This document shows, piece by piece, positions 40,001-50,811 of a DNA stretch of 64,000 bases. The position numbers and the translations under genes are program-made. The notes under the pieces were generated by a model. It saw only the letters and a list, made by a program, of their open reading frames with translations, had not been told where the DNA came from and made no database searches. The stretch lies in NCBI GenBank assembly GCA_947579665.1, contig OX388349.1, positions 67,770,841 to 67,834,840 of the forward strand. Direction: 5' to 3'. This stretch comes from Sympetrum striolatum. Lineage: Eukaryota > Arthropoda > Insecta > Odonata > Libellulidae. Positions within the stretch are counted from its first letter, which is position 1. Every line of letters starts with the position of its first letter.

Positions 40001-42780
40001 AAGCTACAGCATTGTCACCGGTGAAATAAGAAAATATTCACGGTTTTGAATTTAATTATTTGCGTACAATTTTAAATATTTGCTAAAAAAACATCGTTCA
40101 CTTTTTACTGTAACTTTCAAGGTTAGGGTTGTGACCATATCTAGCTAAAAATTCTTTTTATTCAAATTACTGATATCTTTTGGCCATTAGAAAGGTCGCT
40201 GTCATAGATTTCGCGGGATATTTGTCTTATTTGGCGCAATCCAAACATCCACTAAACCGCTTTTCTGGTGGATTTTAAAAGGAGAGAATAAATTTATGCC
40301 TATCGCTGTATTGAAAAATCCACCTTTCACGAATCTTATTTAATAATGCAATATATTATATTAATAATAAATTGAATACATTCTAACTACTCAGTCGTCG
40401 ATGAAAAAGAAGTAAAAATATTACGATCGGCTATCGAGGAGGAAAGCTCTCATTTTATTTAGTGACAAAGATACGCTTATTTGTAAACCGTCATCCTATC
40501 TCCCACAATTGCGGAAATGTGAGCGATGTTTTCACTCGGAAATCATAAAAGTCACCCTATGACTACTCGATGAACCGGAACCAAAAGGTCGTGGTGACAT
40601 TAAACTGAGAAATCGCTAATAATAATGAATATTCTTGCCCCCTGAACAGAGTGCGTTGCACACTTAGTGTCCAACTTACAGAGAGTCCACTTACAGAGAG
40701 AAATGTTGCTACTAAATGAGGTATGTCTTTATTGAATATTTATTTATTTATTCATAATCTATTATATATATATATATTTATTCTTATAACGAGTCGCATG
40801 AGAGGAAATATACTTTTCCAAGGTGAAGGTGAACTATAAACCTTATTCTTTAGCATCGGTACGATTCTCGGTTTCTTTCAACATCGCATATAGTTTCCGG
40901 ATCAAATAATGTATTATTTTTCCAAAATACATATGAAAGAATCAATTAAAAAAGATTAAGCTATATTTTCGAAATAGCTTAAAATCTTCTTCGAGAAAAG
41001 GGATCCTTGTGGAAAAGTATATTGGAGAAATGCATACAAATGAAATCACCTTATTTTCCTAAAGAAAGTTTTATCTCCGACTCCACGTGTTTTCTAAGTA
41101 CAAATAGATAATGTGGCATCCAATAAATACAGCAGAACTGCGAAGTTTACAATAACCTTTAGATTAAGGCTGATTATTCCAAGGATGTTTTTCACTATCA
41201 ACTCCGGGACTGATATTCATAAGAGCATTACGTAAGTATTAACGCAACACTACATCGCGTGTTCCCTAAACATGAAAAATTATATTTGAACAAGTGCGCT
41301 GTTAATCTAACTACCAAGCCAACCAAACAATTTAAATATTTTTCATTAAAAATCAAGCAGTGAACGAAATAGGAATTTACTAGTTTAAAAATTTTGTAAA
41401 TTGTACGAGGATTTCCGAGCAAAGATTAAGATTCAATTTAAATATTTTACTGAGATTGAAGGCTAGAATCCATATGAAAATCTGTTTTAGATGCTCGATG
41501 GATGACTTGGATGAAGGCTCGAATATTCGTACAAATCAAAGTAGAAATTAATATTATTAAATTTAAAATTATCTCCATTCAGCGAAAAGTGATTTGTAAA
41601 ACATTTACTTTAAAACAGCCAATTAAAAAAACAAAAATCTATGAGTACTGGGATTTTCAATGCGGTAGCATCGGATAAAAACAAATATCCGAAAAATGCA
41701 AGTATTTAATACGATATCGTTCATTAGTGAATATCAAAATCTAAATAAAAACTTTAAAAAACAATAAATTCAATTTAAACAATAAATAGCTAAGTTTTCA
41801 GAAATATTAACCGGTTTGCGATGAGTTTAAAAATGAAGAATAATGACTGAATGATAGTGTATGAGAGTTGCTACTACCTAGTTTTTGTATACTGCTTTTT
41901 TAAGTCAGCAATATTGCACGTTTGAAAAAAAACATTAAGGTTTATCATTTACGTTTTGGACGAAATGATTAATTTTCTACGAAGCGCAAGATCGAGAAGC
42001 ACGTCATTCATAAAGCGAATATTCCTGTAACCGTGAGAGCAACCTTAAGTTAACATAACGTAACGATTAACATATTCGCTTCACCTGCCATTCATTAAAT
42101 ATATAAAGGTTAGGAAAAGCTAATAATCTTTTCAAATTGTATGAGAAACGATTAAGACGTTTATATTATTTTTCAAATGACAAAGATCGTACTAAAGTAG
42201 GAGAGAGTATACGGATCGCTGGAAAATTGTTTCATTTGATTTTTTATCGATGGAGCATTTATTTCAAATAAACCGTCCGGATCACAGTTTTCGAAAACCA
42301 AACTTAATAAAGAAAAGACCACCTTAGAATAACAAAATAATATTTTGTAACCTGCAAACCTAATTAACACAAAGTGTGGAAGGAATTGAGAAATAAAGAT
42401 GACGGTTACTGAGAGACTTCAATGCAATGCATAGCCAACAGTCCACAGAAATTCTCCTATTTTTTACATCTTTGCTGTTTATACAATGAATTCTTCCCAT
42501 CGTGTGATTGATTCTGGAAATTTTGAAATTATTGGTACCCATTTACCTTTCGTTTCGCCTCTCGCTAGTTTCACTACAGCATTCCCTAGTTAGACTGATC
42601 ACCAACTCTCAACAAAACATTTCACGGCAATAAAATAAGCCACATTTATCACTTTTTTACCTGCAAAATCCGTGATCTGAGGGCTGCTGGAAAGACCACC
42701 AAGTCCAGAACTATACCGGACGCTATCAAAAGTAATCCCACTAAGAACGCACCGCCCAAAACCTTACGTCTTGAGACCAT
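22028..42780 (-). CDS. SNMP: SNMP-like CD36-family receptor (complete, ten exons)
   Basis: Known SNMPs are two-pass CD36-family proteins of insect antennae that help lipid pheromones reach their receptors or clear them. Exons in transcript order are 42780-42661, 36709-36549, 33406-33271, 30517-30197, 28206-27983, 26678-26479, 25175-25057, 24427-24302, 23667-23530 and 22168-22028 (TAA). All have AG/GT borders and phases that join cleanly, giving 561 residues. Exon 1 holds the start and the first membrane helix (FLVGLLLIASGIVLD). Exon 2 has the CD36 signature around VFLFNVTNP and GPYAYQ. Exon 4 has VGRLMFKGVPIRCS and LFSFLGY, which fit SNMPs better than other CD36 proteins. Exons 5-7 carry the cysteine-bearing ectodomain (NPCNK, EMCRP, NWCYYPP, GCLGAP, SYPHFYGAS). 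Exon 9 has the second helix, and exon 10 codes for a 46-residue cytosolic tail. Glycosylation sites include NVT (twice) and NNS. Whether it is SNMP1, SNMP2 or another CD36 paralogue is uncertain. Confidence 0.88.
24111..24143 (+). other. Hammerhead-like motif, copy 1
   Basis: CTGATGA, one T, the stem GACTA/TAGTC around TGAC, then GAAACCGGTC. The order core-stem-GAAA resembles the hammerhead ribozyme core, but the extra T between CTGATGA and the stem is not canonical. It lies in the SNMP intron 23668-24301. At least four related copies occur elsewhere in the window. Confidence 0.45.
26122..26258. repeat. Foldback repeat carrying the hammerhead-like motif
   Basis: The right arm 26209-26258 is nearly the exact complement of the left arm, which is split into 26122-26137 and 26158-26191 by about 20 extra bases. 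The arms share GGACGACGTTTCGACCGCAT. The right half reads CTGAAAA, C, GAC...GTC, GAAA, that is the same layout as the motif at 24111. It lies in the SNMP intron 25176-26478. It looks like a small MITE or an inverted pair of one repeat. Confidence 0.75.
28461..28493 (-). other. Hammerhead-like motif, copy 2
   Basis: Read on the minus strand: CTGAAGA, T, a weak GAG...CTC stem, then GAAACCGGTC. The GAAACCGGTC end is identical to the copy at 24111. It lies in the SNMP intron 28207-30196. Confidence 0.45.
32786..32813. repeat. (AAT)n microsatellite
   Basis: Uninterrupted AAT triplets in the SNMP intron 30518-33270. A simple repeat without further meaning. Confidence 0.95.
35364..35630. repeat. 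Imperfect foldback (MITE-like) with an inverted pair of hammerhead-like motifs
   Basis: TACGTATTTTCA at 35380-35391 is complemented at 35590-35601, and similarity continues inward on both sides (CATTTTCGA..., ...GGTGA against TCACC...TCGAAAATG). The right half holds CTGATGA, T, GGC...GCC (35541 on), and the left half holds the same motif on the minus strand. It lies in the SNMP intron 33407-36548. No target duplication was identified. Confidence 0.6.
36104..36178. repeat. 25-bp tandem repeat, about three copies
   Basis: CATTTATAGTTAGTACCGTA plus CCGTA repeats at 36104-36128 and 36129-36153, followed by a degenerate third copy to about 36178. It lies in an SNMP intron and has no recognised function. 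Confidence 0.85.
36710..42660 (-). other. First intron of the SNMP-like gene, nothing recognised
   Basis: About 5.95 kb between exon 1 (donor GTAAAA) and exon 2. It holds only AT-rich sequence and simple repeats such as the TA run near 40770. A long first intron is a usual place for enhancers, but no specific site can be supported. Confidence 0.5.
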
Positions 42781-45520
42781 TTCGAGAATCCGCACGCTTC
42801 CTCAGCGCGAAGGGAGAGATACTAACGCTGGCACGAGTGCTATGATCAACGGCTCCACGACCCAACTCAAAGCCCCTCCTCTTGCCCCTTACCCTTAACC
42901 TCTCGCAACTTTAGCCTACCGTCATATGTCCACTACTATCAGGCGATGCGATAATGGTGCGGAGGCGGTAAAATGCTATCACCGAGGATTCAGTCAAATC
43001 GCTGACGGAGCTCAATCGTCAAAAACTTGACGAAGGACAGAGGAAGCCGTTCCTGAAAGCTACGCGCCAATTTTACGGTCTCGACCATGTTGGTATTTGT
43101 CTGTCAGGGCGGCATTTGGATGAGACGTCAGAAGGTAACCGAAAGGTACATTTATTTTGGCTCTCCAAATCAGACGGGAAAGGTTAATGACATGGGTAAG
43201 CTCTCCATGATTTTGTAATCAGTTTGAAAGCTTGGAAGCTTCCATGTTAAGTTTACGAGGAGATTTTAACACTAAAATCAGCCTCGGGTAGTTTAAATGT
43301 AAAATATCCGAAATTACAGATTTCATGTCTCATAATTATCAACTTTTATACTTAATCGATACCTATAAACGATAAGCAGAGCAGAAAGGCACTAAAGTGA
43401 AATGTTATGGTCATTCTGCTATAAGTTAATATTACCTAATCAGTTAATATTGTAATCAACTTATTTTACTAGTAGAGGTCCTGCTGCTGGATTAACTGCT
43501 TTTCTGCGTCATTTTCTAAAAAATGAAATTAAGGATACAATCACTGATTTGAAAGAATCTTCAAGTCAAGCAGTTTAACTTCGTCGCAAAAGAAAAATAA
43601 TGTCTTATTAATAGTCTATGTAATAGTCTTGTTACTGCCATAATTGATATGGCTACCTGATAATTACGATAAAGACTAGTGAATGAAAATAAATTTGGTT
43701 TTGGTAATCAAACTAATCACCTGATGCCTTTTTTACCACAACCATGGGGTGGCAGCCAAATTTTTCCGATAAGGAAAACCATCCGTAAATCAAGAGGCCT
43801 CGAATGATCATCATCGGCATTCCATTAATTTAAAATAAATTTGTTAATTCAAGTTATACTTATATCAGTTTTTTTTGTTTATCAACTCTTATAGTAAAGG
43901 TTTTTTCCGCCAATCATAATTTGCAAAATGTATCACAACCTATTCCATAAGAGAGTATCATATTTTACAAAATATTTTTTTATAATTTAATAAAGCTTAT
44001 TATACAAATTGGATTAGAAGACAGCATTCAAGGTAAGAAACAATATATGAAGAGATTTTTTTCTTTTGATATCTGTACTGAGATCTAAAGATCGATTTAT
44101 TTTCATTTTAAAATCTCAAAAGAATAGAGGCTTTACGCAATAAAGTAAAATTTAGCATAATTTCTTGGTCAAACATTTCCGATTAATTTATATTCAACGT
44201 TTTCTTTATCCAGGTTTTGTTTGGTGTACGCATTGACACAGTTGTTACATTAAATTACTCATGAATGGTTAAATTGTGACGAAATATATTCCAGTAAAAT
44301 CCTTATGTTAGAAACAAATTCCTGCTATAGATGGAAGCAGAGAACAGCAAATTCTGATTCTTGAATAATCGTAAGCCAAATGAAAAATTGGAAGCGTAAA
44401 CGTGTAGACATAAGCCCGGATATCGACAAGCAGAAGGACAATTAAGTGTGTAAGAACAAGAAAATGAAAAACAAAACAAGTCCACACCAGTCAACGAATG
44501 CGTTATTATCCTAGCTTATTTTTTTCCTGCACATGCGGAACAATTTTACATTGGTTCTCTTGCTTCCTGTCTTGTTCTTCCGTTTGATTTTTTCTTTGAG
44601 ACCATTTGACTTTGCGGTACTTTCGTCTTTTCGAGTTTTGTTCTTTGGTTTTGTTTGGAATGTCCTTGGTGATTTGGGATGTGAATAGGAAGGGTTGAAG
44701 GAGAGGAGAAGGGAAAAATATTTGTTTTCCTCCTAAACCGCTTGCAAACTCACAGTTTTAGGAGTGGTATCTCATTCGCATTTTCAATCATCCCTGGCTT
44801 CGTTATTTATACATATTATCTGTGAAAAGCGAACAGAAAGACAAGCAAGCAAATATAACCCAAGCTTCTTTTACGTATGCATTTAAACTTCGAAATTTCC
44901 TAGTGCTCAAATAATGATTCACTTTTACATGATTATTTCAAAGAGGATTGAGATTACCGCGAGATACACAACTATTACATTATAAATGCATTCCAAATGG
45001 GTGGTTTAAGTGGCGATTAATTCCAATAAAAATATACGGCAAGGAAACCTAAATGCAGGTTTTCTTCTTTTCCCCCCTTTCTGATGGAATCCATGTAAAC
45101 AAGGTCAAATCAGGAATTTCAATAGGCACTAGGTAAAGTATTATCCTGTTTGTTCATGCATAGAGATCCATGTAAAATCTTCCTTCGTTAACCGGGGATA
45201 TCTACTCGTGAGATTTGGCTCACAGATCATCGGGGAAGAGTTGTCGGCGGAGCTAGTTATATCTGACTTTCGAAAAATTTCAATAAAAATTCGTATAAAA
45301 GTTAATCCAAATTTGTAAGTCAGCGTATTTTTTAACGTACTACGGTAAAGGACATCGTCTTACTTTTAAATTAACCCTTAATTACAACCCCCCTCTACAA
45401 ATTAATTGACGCATAGTTTCTCAACGATCTCCTTTTGTGACACATTGTCTCTCTACGATCTCATTTTATTTCTTGCCGTATTTTCTCCCGACTTCCTTGC
45501 ATTTCATTGCCGACCTTAGC
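42781..45520. other. Upstream region of the SNMP-like gene
   Basis: The promoter of the minus-strand SNMP-like gene must lie in the first part (42781-43150), which is GC-richer than its surroundings. No TATA box is obvious. The remainder to 45520 is AT-rich with no supported gene or repeat. Confidence 0.4.
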
Positions 45521-45550
45521 CTGACGATGACTTCGTGGAAGTCGAAATAT
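45521..45550 (+). other. Hammerhead-like motif, copy at the edge of the large foldback
   Basis: CTGACGA, T, the perfect stem GACTT/AAGTC around CGTGG, then GAAA. It ends 50 bp before the left terminus of the 45600-50811 foldback. The extra T before the stem matches the other copies. Confidence 0.45.
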
Positions 45551-45599
45551 GTATAGCCGCTTTGCAAGTTTCTTGATGGTTTTTGGAGTTTATTCTATT

Positions 45600-46740
45600 A
45601 CGAGTAAAATGTTGCTTGCATACTGCAAGCACATCGATAGCAAAAGTTTTTTGTCGGCATCACATAGAGTGAGTCCTCAAAAGAAAGAAAAATGGTTAGA
45701 AAATATTCTTAATTTCCGCTGCAATTTATTCGTCTGGCATCGAACCCAGGTCTTCCCGGTCATACTCACTATGCAGAACCATAGAAGATCACCATCTGTA
45801 ACTATGTGTGAAAATTCAAGTAGAAATATTAACTGCAACTGCCTCAAACGACGTCCTACGTTTCCCTTATACTCCTTATGATAGAAATGCTAATGTGCTC
45901 TGGCATCGAACCCAGGAATAGTACGGTGTTATCTGTTTTTTTTTTCTAAAACCAATTCTTTTCAAACATCCTCTAGCCGAGTACGAACTTCCTATCATTT
46001 CGATAAGTGCATCAAAAAAATAATGAAATACTAAACCAATGTATTTTAAACGGGAGACATATTTGCCACCCGGCGTCGAACCCGGATCCTTCTGGTAATT
46101 CTAGCTATGCAACATAATAGAAGATCACTATCTCTAACTATGTGTGAAAATTCGAGCAGAAATATTGGCTGCAACTGCCTCAAACGATGTCCTACTTTTC
46201 CCTTATATTCCTTATGAGAGAAATGTTAATGTGCTCTGGGATCGAACCCAGGAATAGTACGGGCTTAAGAAATTTTTTTCTGAAACCAATTCTTAATATA
46301 TATCTTATAGCTGAGCGAAAAGTTCCTTACATTCCGGTAAGTGCATCAAAAAAAATAATGAAAAACTATCCCCATGCATTTTAAATGCGGGATTTTTGCA
46401 TCGTCCTAGCGTCGAACCCAGGACGTTCTCATTAGTAATCATTAATGTTTATAATAGTTCTTGACCATATCTCTAAGGTCCTTGAATTTCGATTCTCTAC
46501 CTGACCGGGAAGTATTATTTAAAAAATTTTGAAAATCGCCACCATGTATCCTTATGGAGAAAATCGGGACTTTGGGGCCTTCTGGAATCGAACCCATGAC
46601 ACCGAGGTTCAAAGTCGGCTTTTTCCTGGAGGTTACACGTTATGGCCAATACGTCGTAAAAATTTCAAGTCTTTGGCACTTGTGGAACATGGTAAAACTT
46701 TTGATCCCCTATATATATATATATATAACTTATATATAGG
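45600..46740. repeat. Left-arm tandem unit 1 (six modules)
   Basis: TCGAACCC motifs start at 45740, 45906, 46076, 46242, 46412 and 46588. The module order can be written A B A' B' D E, because the 46076/46242 pair duplicates the 45740/45906 pair. The unit ends in a TA microsatellite just before ACGAGTAAAA starts unit 2. Confidence 0.8.
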
Positions 46741-47552
46741 TACGAGTAAAATGTTGCTTGCATACTGCAAGCACATCGATAACAAAAGTTTTTTGTCGGC
46801 ATCACATAGAGTGAGTCCTCAAAAGAAAAAAAAATGGACGGAAAATATTCTTAATTTCCGCTGCAATTTATTCGTCTGGCATCGAACCCAGGTCTTCCCG
46901 GTCAAACTTACTATGCAGAACCATAGAAGATAACCATCTCTAACTATGTGTGAAAATTCGAGCAGAAATATTGGCTGCAACTGCCTCAAACGACGTCCTA
47001 CTATTCCCTTATATTCCTTATGAGAGAAATGTTAATGTGCTCTGGCATCGAACCCAGGAATAGTACGGGCTTAAGAAATTTTTTTTTTAAAACCAATTCT
47101 TAATATATATCTTGTAGCTGAGCGAAAAGTTCCTTACATTCCGGTAAGTGCATCAAAAAAATTAATGAAAAACTATCCCCATACATTTTAAATGCGGGAT
47201 TTTTGCATCGTCCTAGCGTCGAACCCAGGACGTTCTCATTAGTAATCATTAATGTTTATAATAGTTCTTGACCATATCTCTAAGCTCCTTGAATTTCGAT
47301 TCTCTACCTGTCCGGGAAGTATTATTAAAAAAATTTTGAAAATCGCCACCATGTATCCTTATGGAGAAAATCGGGACTTTGGGGCCTTCTGGAATCGAAC
47401 CCATGACACCGAGGTTCAATGTCGGCTTTTTCCTGGAGGTTACACGTTATGGCCAATACGTCGTAAAAATTTCAAGTCTTTGGCACTTGTGGAACATGGT
47501 AAAACTTTTGATCCCCTATATATATATATATATATATATAACTTATATATAG
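46741..47552. repeat. Left-arm tandem unit 2 (four modules)
   Basis: Very similar to unit 1 but about 330 bp shorter: motifs at 46882, 47048, 47219 and 47395 give the order A B D E, lacking the internal duplicate pair. It also ends in a TA run. The high similarity indicates a recent tandem duplication. Confidence 0.8.
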
Positions 47553-47554
47553 GT

Positions 47555-47612
47555 ATATCCGGAGAAGCGTCTATATATAATAGATATCCGGAGAAGCGTC
47601 TATATATAATAG
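47555..47612. repeat. 29-bp tandem repeat, two copies
   Basis: ATATCCGGAGAAGCGTCTAT followed by ATATAATAG occurs twice, at 47555-47583 and 47584-47612, directly after the left arm of the foldback. Confidence 0.85.
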
Positions 47613-49023
47613 ATATATAACCCTTAATTAGTCGCGTTGAGTCAATATGCCCCGGGCGGTATAATTCCTTTGGTAACACAGATACTGATGAAGATGTTTC
47701 AACCAAATTTTCGTTTTGTAAAGATGTCTATTATGTTATGATTATCTGAGGATTTCGTTAATTTTAAGTAATACAAAGTATACAATTTTAGCAGTGCTAC
47801 CAAATTTACAAAAATAAATTCAAATAATTATCTAAACAATATTTTAACAATTTTTAAGCTCTTGTGCATAAAGTAATTTATTGTTAAGAGCCACAAAAAT
47901 ATAGAACAGAATATCACGCATACCAACTGAAAAACATTACTTTCCAAAACAAATTTTCGCGGATACTTATAAGATTTTACCGAATATTTTTTTAAATGCA
48001 TCTATATGTTTAAAATGCTCTTAGTTCAAAAAATACTTTACTAATGCTCACTGAGTATATCAATTCTAACCATGTTCCACAAGTGTCACGTAATTTCAAG
48101 TCAGTGACTGACTTGAAATTTCTACGACGTACTGGCCATTTCGTGTAACTACCAGAAAAAAGGCGATTTTGAACTTCAGTGTCATGGGTTCGATTCCAGA
48201 GGGCCCCAAATTCCCGATTTTTCCCATAAAGATGTATTGCGGGGTTTTTGGAATTTTTTTTGAGGCGCTTCCCTGCAAAGCAGAGAGTTGAAATTCAAGG
48301 GATCTCTAGAAGATCTGCATATCCGACTTAAACTATAAAGACATCTTCGAGGATTATCTTTGGTTTTACGCTAGTTGAGGGCAAATATTCCCCTATTTAT
48401 AATGCATTGCGGCAATTTTTAAGATTTTTTGAACGCTTTCCCAATAAGATGGAAACTTGAAACTCGGCATGTGGATAAACATCATGAATGTATTTTATGT
48501 GCGCTATTTAATTGCATTTCTTATGAGGATTTCTATTGCATTTCTTATGAGGAAAACAGAATCCTCTTTTAAGTCCTTCCCGGTATGATAGTGATTTCAA
48601 ACTTTGCATAAAATAAAATCAAGTCCTACCAAGTTAAAATAGTGTTTCCACATCTGCCAATAGGTTCTGGGTTCGACACCAGGCGTCTCTAAAATTAGAA
48701 ATTGCTGCGATTTTAAAAATTTTTTGAACCCCTTCCCGATAACTTAGAAACTTGGCATGTGAATAAAGATCATAAATGCATTTCATGTACTTTGCTTTAG
48801 GTCTCCCTGATCGTCCTAGGTCGATCCATGAGAGCCATTTACATTACCCTATGCATTTCAGATGGGGAAAATGGAGTCTTATTTCAGGATCTTTCCGGTA
48901 TCATTTGGACTTCAAACTTTGTATTAAATAAGATCAAGTGCTAACAAGTTAAAATGTCTATTCACATCTGCCAATTGGTCCTGAATTCGACACCAGGCGT
49001 CTCAAAATTTAATTTCTGGTCTG

Positions 49024-50681
49024 AAAAGCAGCAACTGCTGTGATATCTATGGGGTGAATTCTAACTTATTAAAAAATATATCTCACACTGTGACACAACC
49101 TCTTACTAGATTGATTAATGAAATATTTGAATCGGGTATCTATCCAAAAGAACTTAAGCTCACTAAAATCATCCCATTATTTAAGAAAGGTGATAAAGAA
49201 GATCCCTCTAGCTATAGACCAATAGCAATTACACCAATTATATCTAAGATCATAGAGAAGGCATTACTTTTAAGGTTAATTAACTATTTTGAATTGAATA
49301 ATCTGATAAGCAAAACACAATTTGGCTTTCTGAAAGGTAGAGGAACAATTGATTGTGTAATGTCCATGATTAGTGATGTTTACTTCTCTTTAGAGAATAA
49401 TGAGAGTACTATCCTTGCTTTCAGTGATTTAACTAAGGCATTTGATAGTGTATGTCACTCCAAGCTTTTCTCAAAATTAAACTCCTATGGTGTAAGAGGT
49501 ACTCCTCTGCATCTCATTGAGAGTTTCCTGAAAGACAGATATCAATGTGTGCATGTAAATAATAAGTTGTCTCCAAAAAATCTAGTTAAGTATGGGGTTC
49601 CTCAAGGATCTGTCCTTGGACCATATCTGTTCCTGATATATGTAAATGATCTACATTACTCTTGTAGAGCAAAAGTTTTCCAATTTGCTGATGATACTGC
49701 TATCCTCACAAAAAGCAAAGAACAGGTGGATGTACATTCAATCAATGAGATAGAGTTTAAAAATATTACTGATTGGTTTAATGAGAATCAACTCTTTGCA
49801 AATGAAAGCAAGTATCAATGTTTAAAAATTTCTCTAGCCAAGAATGCTCAAAACACAAATCAAACCCCAATAACATATTTTGGAATTGTAATTGACACAA
49901 GATTAAGCTGGTATGACCACATTAAATATCTTGGAACAAAGTTGAGCAAAGCAACATACCTGATAGGAAAATTAACTTCAGTAGTAGACATTAATGTGCT
50001 GAGAACTGCATATTTTGCCACTTTTCATTCTGTGATGACTTATGGTATTATAATATGGGGTAATTCTGTTAATTGGAAAACCATCTTTATACTGCAAAAA
50101 AGGGTTATAAGAGTAATTGCTAAGATTGGAAGAAGGCAATCTTGTAGGCCCTTTTTTAAGCACTTGGGGATACTCACAATGCCCTCAGCCTATATTTATG
50201 CTTCTGCTATGTATGTTAAATCGAACTTAAGTAAGTTTGAACTTGGCAGAATCGAACATCCCCATGACACTAGAGGAAGGTTGTCTTTGAGAACTCCTTC
50301 TCACAGGCTTAGCCTATATGCAAGGAGCTTCCAGGTAATGACTCTTAGAATATTTAATGCCTTACCAAGTGCAATAAAGGAGAGTAATATCAATGCATTT
50401 TCAAACAAAATGAAAATATTTTTAACAGATAAAGTTTACTACAGCGTAGAAGAATTTGTAATCGAAAAGAAAGTGTGATTAAACTCTATATTGCTACTAA
50501 ATATCATGTATTTTGAGTGTGTTATGTTATTGTAATTCATTATGTATTGAATTTTTATTATTCATTATTCCAAAATTATTATGTACATTATGTATTGACT
50601 GTCTGTGAATATGTTGATTGACTTGTCCTATACATGCCTATGTATGTCTCTGGATTAATAAATATTATTATTATTATTATT
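49024..50681 (+). mobile_element. 5'-truncated non-LTR (LINE) retrotransposon of jockey/CR1 type
   Basis: The insertion splits a right-arm module of the foldback: the module reads ...GGCGTCTCAAAATT before it and ATTGCTACAATATTTAAG after it, as in the uninterrupted module near 48700. It contains the C-terminal half of the reverse transcriptase ORF, a 180-bp 3' UTR with AATAAA at 50657 and an (ATT)n tail. Truncation at the 5' end is the usual result of target-primed reverse transcription. The clade cannot be fixed by eye. Confidence 0.85.
49054..50478 (+). CDS. Reverse transcriptase fragment of the LINE (no endonuclease domain)
   Basis: Open for 474 codons with no stop or frameshift. It includes the RT fingers and palm: LFKKGD and SYRPIAITP near residues 43-60, motif A with SDLTKAFDSV (Asp at about 125), the PQGSVLGPYLF motif, and FADD at 211-214, so the catalytic aspartates are intact. 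A thumb and C-terminal region typical of jockey/CR1-like LINEs follow to the stop. Coding similarity extends a few codons upstream of 49054 (SSNCCDIYG) until an in-frame stop at the truncation point, so there is no true start codon; the endonuclease and ORF1 are absent. The clean reading frame suggests a fairly recent insertion, but this copy cannot move by itself. Confidence 0.9.
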   Translation: MNSNLLKNISHTVTQPLTRLINEIFESGIYPKELKLTKIIPLFKKGDKEDPSSYRPIAITPIISKIIEKALLLRLINYFELNNLISKTQFGFLKGRGTIDCVMSMISDVYFSLENNESTILAFSDLTKAFDSVCHSKLFSKLNSYGVRGTPLHLIESFLKDRYQCVHVNNKLSPKNLVKYGVPQGSVLGPYLFLIYVNDLHYSCRAKVFQFADDTAILTKSKEQVDVHSINEIEFKNITDWFNENQLFANESKYQCLKISLAKNAQNTNQTPITYFGIVIDTRLSWYDHIKYLGTKLSKATYLIGKLTSVVDINVLRTAYFATFHSVMTYGIIIWGNSVNWKTIFILQKRVIRVIAKIGRRQSCRPFFKHLGILTMPSAYIYASAMYVKSNLSKFELGRIEHPHDTRGRLSLRTPSHRLSLYARSFQVMTLRIFNALPSAIKESNINAFSNKMKIFLTDKVYYSVEEFVIEKKV

Positions 50682-50811
50682 GATTGCTACAATATTTAAG
50701 ATTTTTTAACCCCTTTCCACCCTTAACCCATAGAAACTTAACACTTGGCATGTGAATAAAGATTATGAATACATTTCATATGTTTGTAGTATGCAAGCAA
50801 CTTTTACTCGT

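Larger units (their letters stand above)
45600..50811. mobile_element. Large foldback element with terminal inverted repeats and ~170-bp modular arms
   Basis: The left end (ACGAGTAAAATGTTGCTTGC, 45600 on) is complemented at the right end (50789-50811) with a single one-base indel. The left arm (45600 to about 47550) is two tandem units. The right arm (about 48062-50811) is an inverted and diverged copy: sequence around 46530-46690 reappears reversed at 48062-48240. The arms consist of modules of 166-176 bp, each with TCGAACCC on the left arm and GGGTTCGA on the right. The centre (about 47620-48060) is unique sequence. No transposase gene is present. It may be a foldback-type non-autonomous DNA transposon; a target duplication is not evident. 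It sits about 2.8 kb upstream of the SNMP-like gene. Confidence 0.7.

Noticed and set aside
45740..47402. CRISPR-like array because of regular spacing
   Set aside because: The repeated units are about 170 bp with similar sequence between motifs, the genome is eukaryotic and no cas genes exist.
45549..47620. Several open frames of 110-134 codons containing phrases like GIEP in the left foldback arm
   Set aside because: They are translations of the repeated TCGAACCC modules, occur in several frames, repeat with the tandem units and resemble no protein family.
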